In this document: positions 17,260 through 27,515 of the stretch, piece after piece
Numbering within the stretch: position 1 is the first letter of the stretch
Layout: every line of letters starts with the position of its first letter
Notes under the pieces: model-generated
Databases searched by the model: none
Told to the model about the DNA's origin: nothing
What the model saw: the letters and a program-made list of their open reading frames with translations, nothing else
Position numbers and translations under genes: made by a program
Source: Bauldia litoralis
GTDB lineage: Bacteria > Pseudomonadota > Alphaproteobacteria > Rhizobiales > Kaistiaceae
Direction of reading: 5' to 3'
Assembly: GCF_900104485.1 (NCBI RefSeq)
Contig: NZ_FMXQ01000010.1
Span: 124,001-188,000, forward strand
DNA length: 64,000 bases

Positions 17260-19308
17260 TTAGCCGGCCCCGCTTCCTCCGTCGCCAAATAGCGACTTGA
17301 ACGAGACATGCGGGAGGTCGTCGACGCCGCCACCGGGGGTCGCGTCGTGGATCGTGCCGCCGTGGTACTCGATCGCGTCCCGACAAGCGATCAGTTCCCG
17401 TCTTTTGGCGATCAGCACCGGGCGGGGGAACGGTGGCGCCGCATCGGCACCAGGCTCTTCGGCCTCGGATCGTCGCGGGCGGGTCAACTCATGGCCAACG
17501 AGATAGAATTCGCGAAAGCCGAGATAATAGGCGATCTGGATCGCCACCGTCGCGACACTCGTGCCTCTTGCTCCCTTCGGCAGGTATGTCTCGAACTGGT
17601 CAAGGAGCGACTCGCCGGGCGGGTAGGCTTCGTACCAACGGACGTCGTTTCCGTCCCTGAGGAGGCCGAAGAAGCGCTGCGGGAAGAAGTAGAGGCTGCC
17701 AGTCAGCCCGTTCACCGTCTCGGCGATCTGCGACGCCAGATGCCAGTCCAGAACCGTATAGAAGGTCGGAACCCAGTTCTTCCTTTCGCCGATCTTGTAG
17801 GTCCGGTTTGTGCCGAAGCTGCATTCGCCTTCGAGCAGGCTGAAGTCGAATTGCTTCGGCCTGAACTTGTTGCCGAAAATAAAGATGCGCCGGCCGTAGT
17901 ATGTGTTCCGCATCTCCCGAAGTCGGGCGAGGTCGGCCCCGCGCGGAGTCACGCGCATCCGGTTCCAGGCGTCACGCCGGGTTTGCAGCCAGTCCTCGGC
18001 ATTTCCGACGTGTGCATCGAACGGCTTGAGCTCGGGATCGGCGGCCGCCAGGTCGTCGGCCGAGACCGTGGCTTGCGGGCTGGCGGGTGGAAAGGCTGAC
18101 GTCTTGAATCGAATGATGGCTGGCCCATCGCCCCGAAAATCCGACGATTGCAGTTGGTCGATCCGGGCAACCATCTGTTCTGCAACGCGAGCCCCGGCGA
18201 ATGTCTGATTGACCTCCGGCGCATTCGCCCGAATGGCGCGATAGTCTTCGGGTTTCTCAAAGACATCGCGCATGGCGCGCGACAATTTTGCGGCATCTAT
18301 CGAAGCCCAGGACTGGCCGCGATAGACTCGCTTGTTCTTGATCAGGTCCTCCCCCGTCAGGACGTGGGCTGGCTCCGGAGGGATGAGGACGCTGTTTTCC
18401 TTCGTCATGAAGGCGGTGTTGCCGCCCCAGTCGACACCGATGGAAACCAGTCCGAGCTGCATCGCCTCGAAGGCGGGAAGATCCCATCCCTTTCCCCGGT
18501 CGCTGGAGACATAGGCGTCGCATGCGGCAAACAGGGACCAGAGGCGTTCGTCGTCGAAATCGCCGCACAGCACAAGGACGTGGGCGAGGTCCGGATCATC
18601 GATGTCGAAATCCGGAAACACCACCTTCCGGACAATTTCACGTGCTCCGCCAAACCCGTCGAAGTGACCCGGAAGCTTGACCACCATGGTAGCGTCGTCG
18701 GCAGCGGTAAATTCGGACAGGTAGGCGCGCAGCACCATGCCGATGTCCTTCCGGTCCCAGGCCGAGGCGACGGTCAGGAATCGAAACCGGTTGGCCTGAG
18801 ACAAATTCATCGGCGCGATGGCGTTCTCGGCCAGCGCGGGGTTTGCCGGAATAGGCATCACCTGAAGGCGTGCGGCCGGGATTCCGGCGTTGCGGAATGT
18901 CTCCCGGTTGAATTCAGACGGCACCCAGACCTCCTCGCAGCGCAGGAGTCGCCGCAGCCATCCGGTGGGCAAGCCATCGCATTCGAACATGGTAGAGGAG
19001 ATCAGCCGGATGCTCCCCTTGACCTGGAATGAAGGCAGACCAAGCGGCGTGTCGCTGACAACGAGGACAACGTCGCGACCGGATTCAAATGTGAGGCTCG
19101 TTATGCCGTCCCGCACCGAGACGGAGAATGCCGCCCTCGAATCGGGGCCGACCACCATTCCGGAAACGATATCGAATACAACCACGTCGAAATCGATCGA
19201 GCGAAAGGCCTCGAGATAACGTCGGGTCGCTGCACCATAACCAAAAAGAAAACTTACGCGGCCCGCCCACAACAGGATCGGGCGGTCTCTCCTCATGATT
19301 GACGTCAT
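17260..19308 (-). CDS. Two-domain glycosyltransferase: GT-B domain plus MptE-like domain
   Basis: A 682-residue cytosolic protein with two parts. Residues 1-385 resemble a group 1 (GT4-like) transferase: VWVPSEFNRETF, then GKGWDLPAFEAM at 272-283, where the usual first Glu of the E-x7-E donor motif is Lys273. Residues 465-672 resemble the MptE-like/sialyltransferase-like family: YYGRRIFIFGN, SFGTNRTY, PTFYTVLDWH and YYLGFREFYLVGHELT. The usual GNGPSL loop there reads GNKFRPKQF. The start is uncertain; ATG 19308 was chosen, and a GTG at 19362 overlaps the upstream small gene. It probably modifies a surface polysaccharide or protein. Confidence 0.7.
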   Translation of the reverse strand: MTSIMRRDRPILLWAGRVSFLFGYGAATRRYLEAFRSIDFDVVVFDIVSGMVVGPDSRAAFSVSVRDGITSLTFESGRDVVLVVSDTPLGLPSFQVKGSIRLISSTMFECDGLPTGWLRRLLRCEEVWVPSEFNRETFRNAGIPAARLQVMPIPANPALAENAIAPMNLSQANRFRFLTVASAWDRKDIGMVLRAYLSEFTAADDATMVVKLPGHFDGFGGAREIVRKVVFPDFDIDDPDLAHVLVLCGDFDDERLWSLFAACDAYVSSDRGKGWDLPAFEAMQLGLVSIGVDWGGNTAFMTKENSVLIPPEPAHVLTGEDLIKNKRVYRGQSWASIDAAKLSRAMRDVFEKPEDYRAIRANAPEVNQTFAGARVAEQMVARIDQLQSSDFRGDGPAIIRFKTSAFPPASPQATVSADDLAAADPELKPFDAHVGNAEDWLQTRRDAWNRMRVTPRGADLARLREMRNTYYGRRIFIFGNKFRPKQFDFSLLEGECSFGTNRTYKIGERKNWVPTFYTVLDWHLASQIAETVNGLTGSLYFFPQRFFGLLRDGNDVRWYEAYPPGESLLDQFETYLPKGARGTSVATVAIQIAYYLGFREFYLVGHELTRPRRSEAEEPGADAAPPFPRPVLIAKRRELIACRDAIEYHGGTIHDATPGGGVDDLPHVSFKSLFGDGGSGAG

Positions 19309-19345
19309 TGCAGACGGCGCGCCTCGTTTGACCTGATCGCCATGC

Positions 19346-19549
19346 TCATGGCGAGCCGTCACCTTCGCGCCGCAACTGGCGGTTTTCCCGGATCAACTCA
19401 TCGATCTCCTCCGACTGTCTTGTATTTTCTTCCTCAAGGAGAGCGATCTTCCTGTCCTTCTCCGCATCGGTGCCCGCCGACCATTCTCTCAGGGGCTGGT
19501 CACCATCGGCGTAGAGGAAATGGACTCCAGACTTTTTTGCCTTGTTCAT
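19346..19549 (-). CDS. Small coiled-coil protein
   Basis: A 67-residue ORF starting MNKAKKSGVHFLYADGDQ. Its second half is a charged heptad-like helix (KIALLEEENTRQSEEIDEL), predicted to be a coiled coil. It ends just before, or within the first codons of, the downstream glycosyltransferase gene, so the two may be co-translated. I recognise no family. Longer in-frame starts add Arg-rich sequence that looks non-coding. The gap upstream (19550-19715) shows nothing else. Confidence 0.5.
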   Translation of the reverse strand: MNKAKKSGVHFLYADGDQPLREWSAGTDAEKDRKIALLEEENTRQSEEIDELIRENRQLRREGDGSP

Positions 19550-19715
19550 CCCGTCTCGTCTCTGCATCGCCCGGTGGCCAGGCGACTTGGCGGCTGTCAA
19601 GACGCGAGCAACCGGCCCGGCCAGAAGATCCCGGCATGGGCGGTCCCTTCGCTTCTGGCGAAATGTTACCGAGCGCCAACGCGAGCGGAGGCTTAACGCG
19701 AATTCGCGGCGGGGC

Positions 19716-20810
19716 CTAGTCCGGATCGCTGTTGGAAACAAATGAAGGATCGCACGGGGCATAGACGGCGTGGCCATCGGCGTCGTGCAACGTCACGCCG
19801 CCCGGCGCCGGGGTGATATCCGCGACGCGACCGAACCCCGGTGGCACCGCGGCAACGCCGAACATATAGGAAATCGCCACCGTCCCGTTCGGATCGAGCG
19901 TTACCGCCGTGGGGCTCCCCGACTCGGCGACCGGGTTGTCGCCGATCGAGCGGGAATGGCTCAGGTGGAAGTAGCCGCATATTTCCTCAAGGCCGATGGC
20001 CCGGCGGTGCCGGCCGTTCCACGGCGCATAGTCGCGGCCGCCGTCGCTGAGCCACATCAGGGTCTGCGGCAGGACGCGCGGATCCTTCAGCGCGAACCAC
20101 ACCCAGCCTTCCTCCGCCGCGGTCGCCGCCGTCCAGGCAAACGGACGCGTGCGATCGGCAACGATCATCCAGATCTGCTCGTAATCCTCGGCGGTCGGAA
20201 ACACTGTCAGGTCGACCGTGCCGCCGTCGGCGCGCCGGGCATGGTGAAGATCGGTGATCACCTGCCCCTCGGCCAGCAGCGCCCGGCCGTGCGGCGGCTC
20301 CTCGACCGGCTCGGGCGGGGTCAACGCCGTGATCCAGGGCGAATAGGCGAGTTGCAGACGCGTCTTCGCGCTCAGCATCGCGTGATGGCCAACCGGCAAA
20401 CGCCCGTCGCCGCCGGCCAATGTGTGGCGCTGATAGACGACCGCCTCGCCGGGACGAACGGTGACCTGCTTGGTCACCGTCGCGCCCATGACGTCGCCGT
20501 CCAGAACGGCCGTGAGGCCTGCCGCGTCGGCTTCGGTCGCCCGCCACGTTCCGCTGGCCGGCAGGCCGTGGACAGGGAGATCGCCGGGCAGAATGTCGCT
20601 GGTGCCGAATGGCGCACAGAAAAAATCGCCGCGCAGGATTTTCAGGATCGGCGGGGTGTCTTCGGGGAGCGCTTCGTGTTCCCAGGGCGCCGTATGCATC
20701 GGGCGGATATCGCGTTCGCCATCCAGCGAGAAGACGACATCGGAGAGATGGCCACCGGTCTCGGTGACACCGAGGGACACCCGATCGGATTGCAGGGGGA
20801 ACAGCTTCAA
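19716..20810 (-). CDS. Galactose-mutarotase-like sugar-processing protein
   Basis: A 364-residue protein whose length, beta-rich pattern and context suggest the galactose mutarotase-like fold. Typical stretches are GHLSDVVFSL near the start, AVVYQRHTL, and WMWLSDGG-like aromatic patches before GYFHLSHSRSIGDNP. It lacks a signal peptide. It starts at TTG, with AAAGGCAGG seven bases upstream; no other start codon lies in frame before the next stop. It follows the binding-protein gene by 83 bp. I infer a role in interconverting anomers of the imported sugar. No catalytic residues could be assigned. Confidence 0.6.
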   Translation of the reverse strand: MKLFPLQSDRVSLGVTETGGHLSDVVFSLDGERDIRPMHTAPWEHEALPEDTPPILKILRGDFFCAPFGTSDILPGDLPVHGLPASGTWRATEADAAGLTAVLDGDVMGATVTKQVTVRPGEAVVYQRHTLAGGDGRLPVGHHAMLSAKTRLQLAYSPWITALTPPEPVEEPPHGRALLAEGQVITDLHHARRADGGTVDLTVFPTAEDYEQIWMIVADRTRPFAWTAATAAEEGWVWFALKDPRVLPQTLMWLSDGGRDYAPWNGRHRRAIGLEEICGYFHLSHSRSIGDNPVAESGSPTAVTLDPNGTVAISYMFGVAAVPPGFGRVADITPAPGGVTLHDADGHAVYAPCDPSFVSNSDPD

Positions 20811-20893
20811 GGGATGGCCTGCCTTTGCGACGTCAGGAACAGGGTGGCCGACGCGCGACGGTTCCCGCGCGCCAGCCTCTTTCGGGATCGAGC

Positions 20894-21934
20894 CTACTTG
20901 GCTGCGGCCTCGACGTTATCCTTGTCATAGACCGAGAACGGCCCCATCAGGATGCGCAGACCAGCGTCGCGGGTCGGGTCCTTGGTGATGGTGTATTCAC
21001 CCATACGGCCGGCCTTGAAGCTTGCGCCTTCCTCGGCCTTGAGGGCTCCGGTGGCGATCGCATAGGCGGTCTGATAGGTCAGGTAACCAAGATCGACGAA
21101 GCTCCACAGGGCGAATTCGGGAGCGCAACCGTTCATGGTGTAGGCCAGCATTTCGCTCGGAACGCCGAGACCACTGGTCTTCACCGTATCGCACAGATCC
21201 TCGTCCTGCATCGCCTTGGCAGCGGCGACGATGCCCACCGAGGTCGGCGCCATGATCAGCTCCATGTCAGGATACTTGTCGACCAGGGCGAGCGCCTGAT
21301 TGTAGCTCTCTTCCGACTGGTCGTTGCCGTAGACCGTGTCGAGCAGTTCGAGCTTGGCGTATTTCTCACCCTTCAGAGCTTCCTTCATGGCGGCGTTCCA
21401 GGCGTTCTGGTTGGCCGCGTCCGGGGAGGCCGACAGGATCGCAAACTTGCCGCCATCCTCGCCGAGGATCGACAGCGCCATGTCGGCCATGACGACGCCG
21501 GTCTCGGAGAAGTCGACCTGCGCGACGAAGACGTCTTCGCCCTCGGCCGACGGAATCGGCGAGTCCCAGGTCACCACGGCAATGCCCTTTTCCTGGGCGG
21601 CCTTGGCGGCCGGCACGATCTGATCGCCGGAGTTGTTGGAGATCATGATCGCCGCGACGCCCTGGGTGGTGGCGTTGGTGGTGATTTCGATCTGGCCGGC
21701 GACGCTGTTCTCCGGCGTCGGTCCAAGAAACTGGAGCGGCGTCGGGTTCTCGAGTTCCTTTGCCGCTTCCTGGGCGCCCTGATGGGCCTGGTCGAAGGGC
21801 AGGATGCCGAGGAACTTCGGCAGGAGAACCATGTCCAGCGCCTCGCCGGGCTTGGCCATGGCCTGTGCCTGGACGCCGTGGTTGATCGATACGGCCATCG
21901 CCAGGGCGGCGGTCGCGAGCAGATACTTCTTCAT
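20894..21934 (-). CDS. Sugar-binding protein, rhamnose/AI-2 (RhaS/LsrB-like) type
   Basis: A 346-residue periplasmic binding protein with signal peptide [20 protein letters not shown] and cleavage near VQA. Conserved CUT2 features are [40 protein letters not shown] and VVTWDSPIP. It ends in [13 protein letters not shown], like RhaS and LsrB. GGGAGAG precedes the ATG. The ATG overlaps the upstream permease stop (ATGA). None of the rhamnose or AI-2 catabolic enzymes lies nearby, so the ligand remains open. Confidence 0.9.
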   Translation of the reverse strand: MKKYLLATAALAMAVSINHGVQAQAMAKPGEALDMVLLPKFLGILPFDQAHQGAQEAAKELENPTPLQFLGPTPENSVAGQIEITTNATTQGVAAIMISNNSGDQIVPAAKAAQEKGIAVVTWDSPIPSAEGEDVFVAQVDFSETGVVMADMALSILGEDGGKFAILSASPDAANQNAWNAAMKEALKGEKYAKLELLDTVYGNDQSEESYNQALALVDKYPDMELIMAPTSVGIVAAAKAMQDEDLCDTVKTSGLGVPSEMLAYTMNGCAPEFALWSFVDLGYLTYQTAYAIATGALKAEEGASFKAGRMGEYTITKDPTRDAGLRILMGPFSVYDKDNVEAAAK

Positions 21935-22896
21935 GTCTCTCTCCCGTTCCATTTGTTGCTTATTGTCTGCGCCATGTTCGGGACCAGGACCGACAGGATC
22001 AGCAAGGCCCCGATTACGCTCGTCTGGGTGTTGCCGGTGATGCTGGCAAGGCCCATTCCGTTGCGGAGGTTCAGGATGACGAGGATCGACAGACCGACCC
22101 CCGCGAGATTTCCCGAGCCACCGAAAATGCTCACGCCGCCAAGCAGGACGATCGTGATGATATCAAGTTCGAAGCCGGCGGCCATATCGCCGCGCACGGA
22201 CCCGAGCCGCGCCGCATAGAGGATGCCGGCGAGTGCCGCGATCGTCCCCGAAGCGCCGAACAGCGTCATCTTGACCAGCCGCACCCGGATGCCGGAGTAG
22301 CGCGCGGCCTGGAGATTGTTGCCAATGACATAGACCAGTCGCCCGAGCGCCGAACTGTGGAGGGTGATTGCGATGATCACGAACAGCAGGGCGAAGATGA
22401 CGATTGAAACCGTCACCGGGCCAATCAGCGGCTGCTGGCCGACGAGGTTGAACCATTCGGGGAAATTGCCGATCGGGTGGTCCTCGACCAGGATCCGGGC
22501 GATGCCGCGATAGCCGATCAGGCCGGCAAGGGTCACCGCCAGCGACGGCAGGCCGACATAAGCGACCCAGAAGCCGTTGAAGAGGCCGGCGGCGAGGCCG
22601 GCCAGCAAGCCGCCGACAATGGCCAGCGGCATCGGCGTCCCCATCTCGAACAGCCAGGCCAGCACGCAGGCGGCGAGCCCCATCACCGAGGCGACCGAAA
22701 GGTCGATCTCGCCGTTGATGATGACGAGGGTCATGATCAGCGCGACGATGATCTTCTCGATCGACAACTGGAACAGGTTCACGATGTTGCCGACGCCGAG
22801 ATAGTAGGGCGAATGCTCGATATTCACCGCGACGATGATGACCAGCAGGGCTAGGAGCAGTCCTTCCCAGCTCTTCAGGCGGCCGAGGGCACTCAT
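21931..22896 (-). CDS. CUT2-type ABC transporter permease, second subunit
   Basis: A 321-residue permease of the LsrD/RhaQ kind with about nine membrane segments. It has the CUT2 signature [17 protein letters not shown] and [19 protein letters not shown]. It probably forms a heterodimer with the preceding permease. ATGA overlaps join it to both neighbours, so stoichiometry is likely set by coupled translation. Confidence 0.92.
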   Translation of the reverse strand: MSALGRLKSWEGLLLALLVIIVAVNIEHSPYYLGVGNIVNLFQLSIEKIIVALIMTLVIINGEIDLSVASVMGLAACVLAWLFEMGTPMPLAIVGGLLAGLAAGLFNGFWVAYVGLPSLAVTLAGLIGYRGIARILVEDHPIGNFPEWFNLVGQQPLIGPVTVSIVIFALLFVIIAITLHSSALGRLVYVIGNNLQAARYSGIRVRLVKMTLFGASGTIAALAGILYAARLGSVRGDMAAGFELDIITIVLLGGVSIFGGSGNLAGVGLSILVILNLRNGMGLASITGNTQTSVIGALLILSVLVPNMAQTISNKWNGRET

Positions 22897-23954
22897 GGCG
22901 GCGCCCTCCTTTCCGGGGCTGGCCCGTCATCCGGCGGCTTGGCGATGAACTTGAGATCGGCTCGCGCCCACAGCGACCGCAGCCGCTGGAGGATCACGGC
23001 ATCGCTAGCGACGGCCAGCAGGATCAGAAGGCCGAGCAGCGCGTCCCGCCAGAACTCGCTGATCTGAAGCCGGAAGAGGCTCTGCTCGAGAATGCCGATC
23101 ATGATCGCGCCGAGCATCGCCCCCATGATCGTGCCTGATCCGCCGAAGATATTGACGCCGCCGACGACCACCGCCGCGACGACCTCCAGTTCCAGCCCGC
23201 GCCCGGCTTCGACGGTGATGTTGCCGAAACGGGCGAGCGTGACGAAGCCGGCAAGGCCGGACAGCGCGCCGGACAGGACGAAGGTGAGAAAGACCAGCCT
23301 CTTGATCGGCAGGCCGATCAGCTTGGCGGCGTCCGGGTTCGATCCGATGGCGTAGAGCCGGCGGCCGAGGGCAAGAAAACTGGTGCCGACCTGGAAGATG
23401 ATGACGATCATCAGCGCCAGCATGAACATGGCGCGGAAATCGAACTCGCCGATGGCGAAGAGATTGACCCGCGGCAGATCGACCAGCCATGACGGCAGGC
23501 TGTCGGTGGTCACGGTCTTGGCGCCCGAGAGGTCGACCAGCAGACCGCGATAGATTGCCAATGTGCCGAGCGTGACGATGATCGACGGCACGCGTCCCCA
23601 GGCAACGAAGACACCGTTGATCGCACCGAGCACACTGCCGAGTGCGACCGCGGCAAGGACTACCAGCAGCGGATGGAGGTCGTTGTTCTGGGCCAGCAGG
23701 GTCCCGGTAAAATAGGCGGTACAGCCGACGATCGAGCCGACCGAAAGGTCGATGTTGCGGGTCAGCACCACTAGCGTCTGGCCGACCGCGACGATGGTGA
23801 TGATCGCCACGCTGGAGGCGATGCGGTTGAAGGTCCGTGACGTGTAGTAGTTGTCGATCATCGAGCCGAAGACGATGACCGCGACAATGATCAGGAGCAG
23901 CAGGCTGAGTTCGCGAACCTGCTCGGGACGGACGTAGCGTTGCAGCCAGTTCAT
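22893..23954 (-). CDS. CUT2-type ABC transporter permease, first subunit
   Basis: A 353-residue permease of the LsrC/RhaP kind. Motifs are [37 protein letters not shown] and [19 protein letters not shown]. Its cytoplasmic C-terminal tail is Pro/Arg-rich. The ATG overlaps the ATPase stop as ATGA. Confidence 0.92.
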   Translation of the reverse strand: MNWLQRYVRPEQVRELSLLLLIIVAVIVFGSMIDNYYTSRTFNRIASSVAIITIVAVGQTLVVLTRNIDLSVGSIVGCTAYFTGTLLAQNNDLHPLLVVLAAVALGSVLGAINGVFVAWGRVPSIIVTLGTLAIYRGLLVDLSGAKTVTTDSLPSWLVDLPRVNLFAIGEFDFRAMFMLALMIVIIFQVGTSFLALGRRLYAIGSNPDAAKLIGLPIKRLVFLTFVLSGALSGLAGFVTLARFGNITVEAGRGLELEVVAAVVVGGVNIFGGSGTIMGAMLGAIMIGILEQSLFRLQISEFWRDALLGLLILLAVASDAVILQRLRSLWARADLKFIAKPPDDGPAPERRAPP

Positions 23955-25531
23955 GCCGCGACCCCGCCTTCGGACGCGGCTTCTTGGCCCATCGCGGCGG
24001 TCATCACCGATTCCTGGTTGGCGTCCTCACGATCGAAAATCGCCATCTGCCGGCCCTCGCGCATGACCAGCAGGCGATCGCTCATCGTCAGCACCTCGGG
24101 CAGGTCGGAAGAAATCAGGATGATGCCGATGCCCTCGGCTGCGAGTTCGCCGATCATGGTGTGAACCTCGGCCTTGGCTCCGACGTCGATGCCACGGGTC
24201 GGTTCGTCGAGAATCAACACCGATGGCTTGGTGTTGAGCCATTTGCTCAGCATCACCTTCTGCTGGTTGCCGCCGGAAAGCTTGGCCACCGGCAGGTCGA
24301 CCGACGCCGTGCGGATCGACAGCCGCTCGCGGAAGGCCTCGGCCGTCGCCCGCTCCATCGCGGTACGGATCAGGCCGAAGCGATTGAGGTAGCGACGAAG
24401 GGTGGGCAGCGTGATGTTGGCGGAAATCGACATCGGCATGGACAGGCCGAGTTGCCGGCGGTCTTCCGAGACATAGGCGATGCCCAGGCCCATGCTTTCG
24501 CCGGGCGACCTGATGGTGACCTCTGTCCCGTTCAAGACAATGGTCCCGGCCGTCGCCGGCTCGATGCCGAACAGGGCGAGGCCGATATCGGTGCGCCCGG
24601 CGCCAATCAGTCCGCCGAAGCCCAGCACCTCGCCACGATGCAGGTCGAAACTGACGTCCTCGAAGACGCCTTCCTTGCCGAGCCCCCGCACCGACAGCAA
24701 GAGGTCGCCCTGCGGCGTCGGCGGCCGTGGCTGCAAGAGCCCCATCTCGCGGCCGACCATGTCGGTGATCGAATTCTGCGGCGTCGCCTCGCTGCGCGGC
24801 CGCGTCGAGATCAACTGCCCGTCGCGGAAGACCGTCACCTTGTCGGCGATATCGAAGACCTCTTCCATCCGGTGGCTGACGAACAGGATGGCGACCCCCT
24901 GATCGCTCAGGTCGCGGACGAGCTTGAACAATTGCGCGACCTCGTGCGCCGACAGCGACGCCGTCGGCTCGTCCATGATCAGGACCTTGACGTTCAGCGA
25001 AATCGCCTTGGCAATCTCGACCGATTGCTGCGCCGCCAGGGTCAGTCCGCGCGCCGTGCTGCGCACGTCGAGGGCAACGCCGAGCTTGGCCAGAATTGCC
25101 TCGGCGTCGCGAAACATCTCTCGCCAGCCGACGACCTGGCCGCGGTCCTGGTGGCTGATGAAGATGTTCTCGGCGACGTTGAGATCGGGAAAGAGCAACG
25201 GTTCCTGATAGATGGCGGCGATGCCGAGGCGCTGGCTCTCGGCGGCATTGCGGATGGTGACCGGCTTGCCCGCCAGCAAAATCTCGCCGCGATCCGGCTG
25301 GTGAACGCCGGTCATGATCTTGATCAGGGTCGACTTGCCGGCGCCGTTCTCGCCAAGCAGCGCGTGGATCTCGCCTGGATAAAGCGTCAGCGAAACGTCC
25401 TCAAGCGCCTGGGTGGCGTCGAACCGCTTGGCGATGTTGCGCATTTCAAGGACAGGGACCGACGCCCGGCCATCCTCCGCCCGGCGCACCGATGCGGCGC
25501 CCGCGGCGTGTGCCGTCTCAGACTCCGTCAA
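23951..25531 (-). CDS. CUT2-type ABC transporter ATPase, two-domain
   Basis: A 526-residue fused ABC ATPase. The N-terminal domain has Walker [15 protein letters not shown] and QSVEIAKAI in place of a classical signature. The C-terminal domain has [31 protein letters not shown] and [15 protein letters not shown]. The start is TTG at 25531, chosen because AGGGAGG lies eight bases upstream. The first in-frame ATG (25444) is within the ABC domain and would cut it. It is the first gene of the leftward transporter operon and is divergent from a GMC oxidoreductase. Confidence 0.9.
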   Translation of the reverse strand: MTESETAHAAGAASVRRAEDGRASVPVLEMRNIAKRFDATQALEDVSLTLYPGEIHALLGENGAGKSTLIKIMTGVHQPDRGEILLAGKPVTIRNAAESQRLGIAAIYQEPLLFPDLNVAENIFISHQDRGQVVGWREMFRDAEAILAKLGVALDVRSTARGLTLAAQQSVEIAKAISLNVKVLIMDEPTASLSAHEVAQLFKLVRDLSDQGVAILFVSHRMEEVFDIADKVTVFRDGQLISTRPRSEATPQNSITDMVGREMGLLQPRPPTPQGDLLLSVRGLGKEGVFEDVSFDLHRGEVLGFGGLIGAGRTDIGLALFGIEPATAGTIVLNGTEVTIRSPGESMGLGIAYVSEDRRQLGLSMPMSISANITLPTLRRYLNRFGLIRTAMERATAEAFRERLSIRTASVDLPVAKLSGGNQQKVMLSKWLNTKPSVLILDEPTRGIDVGAKAEVHTMIGELAAEGIGIILISSDLPEVLTMSDRLLVMREGRQMAIFDREDANQESVMTAAMGQEAASEGGVAA

Positions 25532-25910
25532 GGCGCCCGCCTCCCTGTCGTTTCCGCACCCGGCGGGCCGATTGTCGGCTCCTTCCCGTCTGCGATCTCC
25601 CGACCACGACTATATTGAAACGTTATCGCTCACGGCAAGCTATTCTCGAATTGTCTCGGGTTTGTCGCCGCCCGGACCACTGAATCGGCCCCGGACGAAG
25701 CATGCCGCCGGTAGTGGTCGCGATCCTGATCGCCGACTCGAGCCGGTTTGGCCGGCTTGCGTTTCGGCCCGCCAGGCCTAAGCTTGGAAACGTTGACAGT
25801 CGACCGATGCGCCGTGTGATCGGCGGTTGCCGGCACCGAAATGGAAACGATATTCGAGCCGCCCGTGCCGTGCGCCAGCCGGCCAAGAGAGGCCGCCGAG
25901 CGAGGAAACG
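25532..25910. promoter_or_regulatory. Divergent promoter region with two AACGTT sites
   Basis: This 379-bp non-coding stretch lies between the divergent transporter and GMC oxidoreductase genes. It has two related boxes: TTGAAACGTTATC (25615-25627) and TTGGAAACGTTGAC (25784-25797), each centred on AACGTT. Such CG-centred palindromes resemble LacI-family operators, but no LacI gene lies in the window. The evidence is motif repetition only. Confidence 0.4.
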
Positions 25911-27431
25911 ATGGAACGATTCGACGTCATTGTCGTCGGTGCCGGATCCGGCGGCGGCGTGGTTGCGGCACGGCTCACAGAGAACCCCGACTGCCGCGTC
26001 CTGCTGCTCGAAGCTGGCCCCGACTTCCCGAAGGAAGAAGAAATCCCGCCGCTCTTCACGGTCAGTGGCGAGCACAGCTGGAAGACCGCCGGCCTGCCGG
26101 AGTTCGACTGGGACCTCTACAATCGCGATGGCGCCGGCACACTCAACGGCCGATCGATCTGGCTGCCCCGCGGCCGGCTGATGGGCGGCACGTCCATGGT
26201 CAATGCGACGATCGCGGCGCGTGGCGCGACCTTCGACTTCGACCGCTGGGCGGCAATGGGCAACGACGGCTGGTCGTGGAAAGACGTGCTGCCCTACTTC
26301 ATCCGCATCGAGACCGACCTCGATTTCGGCGACCAGCCGGGTCATGGCAGCGACGGGCCAATCGTCATCCAGCGATACCGGCCGGAACGCTGGGCGCCGA
26401 TCAACCGCGTCATGTACGAATCCTGCGTCGAACTCGGAGTCCGCGAAGCGCCCGACCTCAACGCCGAAGAGGGCCAGGTCGACGTCGTCGGCGTCATGCC
26501 GCACAACCGCTACAAGGAAGTGCGCCTCGGAACGCTGGTCACCTATATCCGCTCCGCCCGCCGCCGCCCCAACCTGACGATCCGGGCCGGCGCGATCGCC
26601 GACCGCATCCTGCTGGCCGGCACCAGGGCCGAAGGCATCGTCTACATCGACGCCACCGGGCAGAGCCTGACGGCGCATGCCGACCAGGTCGTGATCAGCG
26701 CCGGCGTCTACAACACGCCGGCCATCCTGCAGCGCTCCGGCATCGGACCGTCGGCCTGGCTCGAACCGCTTGGCATTCCGGTCGCCGCCGATCTTCCGGT
26801 TGGCCGCAACCTTCTCGACCATCCGGGCTTCGGCATGACCTTCAAGGGGGACGGGCTTGGCGTCACCACGGGCCGTTCCTTCGTCGCCGATGTCCGCGGT
26901 CCCGCTGTCCATAACGGCGAGCCGGCCTGGCAGACACACCCCTTCCCGATCGACGAGGAGGAAGGCATCGCCGGCTTCTGGACCTACCTCACCCGCCAGG
27001 ACGCCACCGGCGAGGTCGTGATCGAGAGCAGCGATCCGCGCCGCCCGCTCCTGATCGATCATCGTTACAACACGGTCGAGCGCGACCGGCAGAATTTTGC
27101 CGACGCCCGTACATTCTGCCGCGAGATGCTGGCGACGCAGACCTTCCAGAGCCGCAACGCGGAATGGCTCGACGACATGGATCAACCCATTGCGGAGGCG
27201 TTGGCCGAGCGCATGGGCGCGGCGCACCACCAGGCCGGCACGGCGAAGATGGGACCGGCGGGCGATCCGACCGCGGTGGTGGGGGCGGATCTGCGGGTCC
27301 ACGGTTTCGACAACCTGCGGGTGGCGGATACCAGCATCTACCCCGACAACCTGATGAACAACACCAACCTCACCGCGATGGTTGTCGGCGAGAGAGCGGC
27401 CGAGTTCGTGGCCAGCGATCTCGGCAGGTAG
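25911..27431 (+). CDS. GMC-family FAD-dependent oxidoreductase
   Basis: A 506-residue choline-dehydrogenase-like flavoenzyme. The FAD motif GAGSGGGVVAARL is at the N-terminus, GRLMGGTSMVNATI is the first GMC signature, and the second appears around VISAGVYNTPAILQRSGIG. The C-terminus has HHQAGTAKMG and NNTNLTAMVVGE, containing the usual catalytic His and Asn. GAGGAAA precedes the ATG. No signal peptide is seen. Its position facing the sugar importer suggests oxidation of an alcohol or sugar substrate, which is inference. Confidence 0.9.
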   Translation: MERFDVIVVGAGSGGGVVAARLTENPDCRVLLLEAGPDFPKEEEIPPLFTVSGEHSWKTAGLPEFDWDLYNRDGAGTLNGRSIWLPRGRLMGGTSMVNATIAARGATFDFDRWAAMGNDGWSWKDVLPYFIRIETDLDFGDQPGHGSDGPIVIQRYRPERWAPINRVMYESCVELGVREAPDLNAEEGQVDVVGVMPHNRYKEVRLGTLVTYIRSARRRPNLTIRAGAIADRILLAGTRAEGIVYIDATGQSLTAHADQVVISAGVYNTPAILQRSGIGPSAWLEPLGIPVAADLPVGRNLLDHPGFGMTFKGDGLGVTTGRSFVADVRGPAVHNGEPAWQTHPFPIDEEEGIAGFWTYLTRQDATGEVVIESSDPRRPLLIDHRYNTVERDRQNFADARTFCREMLATQTFQSRNAEWLDDMDQPIAEALAERMGAAHHQAGTAKMGPAGDPTAVVGADLRVHGFDNLRVADTSIYPDNLMNNTNLTAMVVGERAAEFVASDLGR

Positions 27432-27515
27432 TCGGCGGTATTCCTGGACGACCCGCGCGCCCGTCCCGCCTATAGTCCCCCGATTCAGTCGGTACTAGTT
27501 CGGGATCCATGGAGC

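Noticed and set aside
20894-25531. Naming the second CUT2 cassette as a rhamnose (rha) or AI-2 (lsr) transporter
   Set aside because: The proteins resemble these groups, but none of the rhamnose or AI-2 kinases, isomerases or aldolases is present nearby.
25623-27302. A 559-codon minus-strand open frame across the GMC oxidoreductase
   Set aside because: The plus-strand frame has both GMC signatures and a good ribosome-binding site; this is its shadow.
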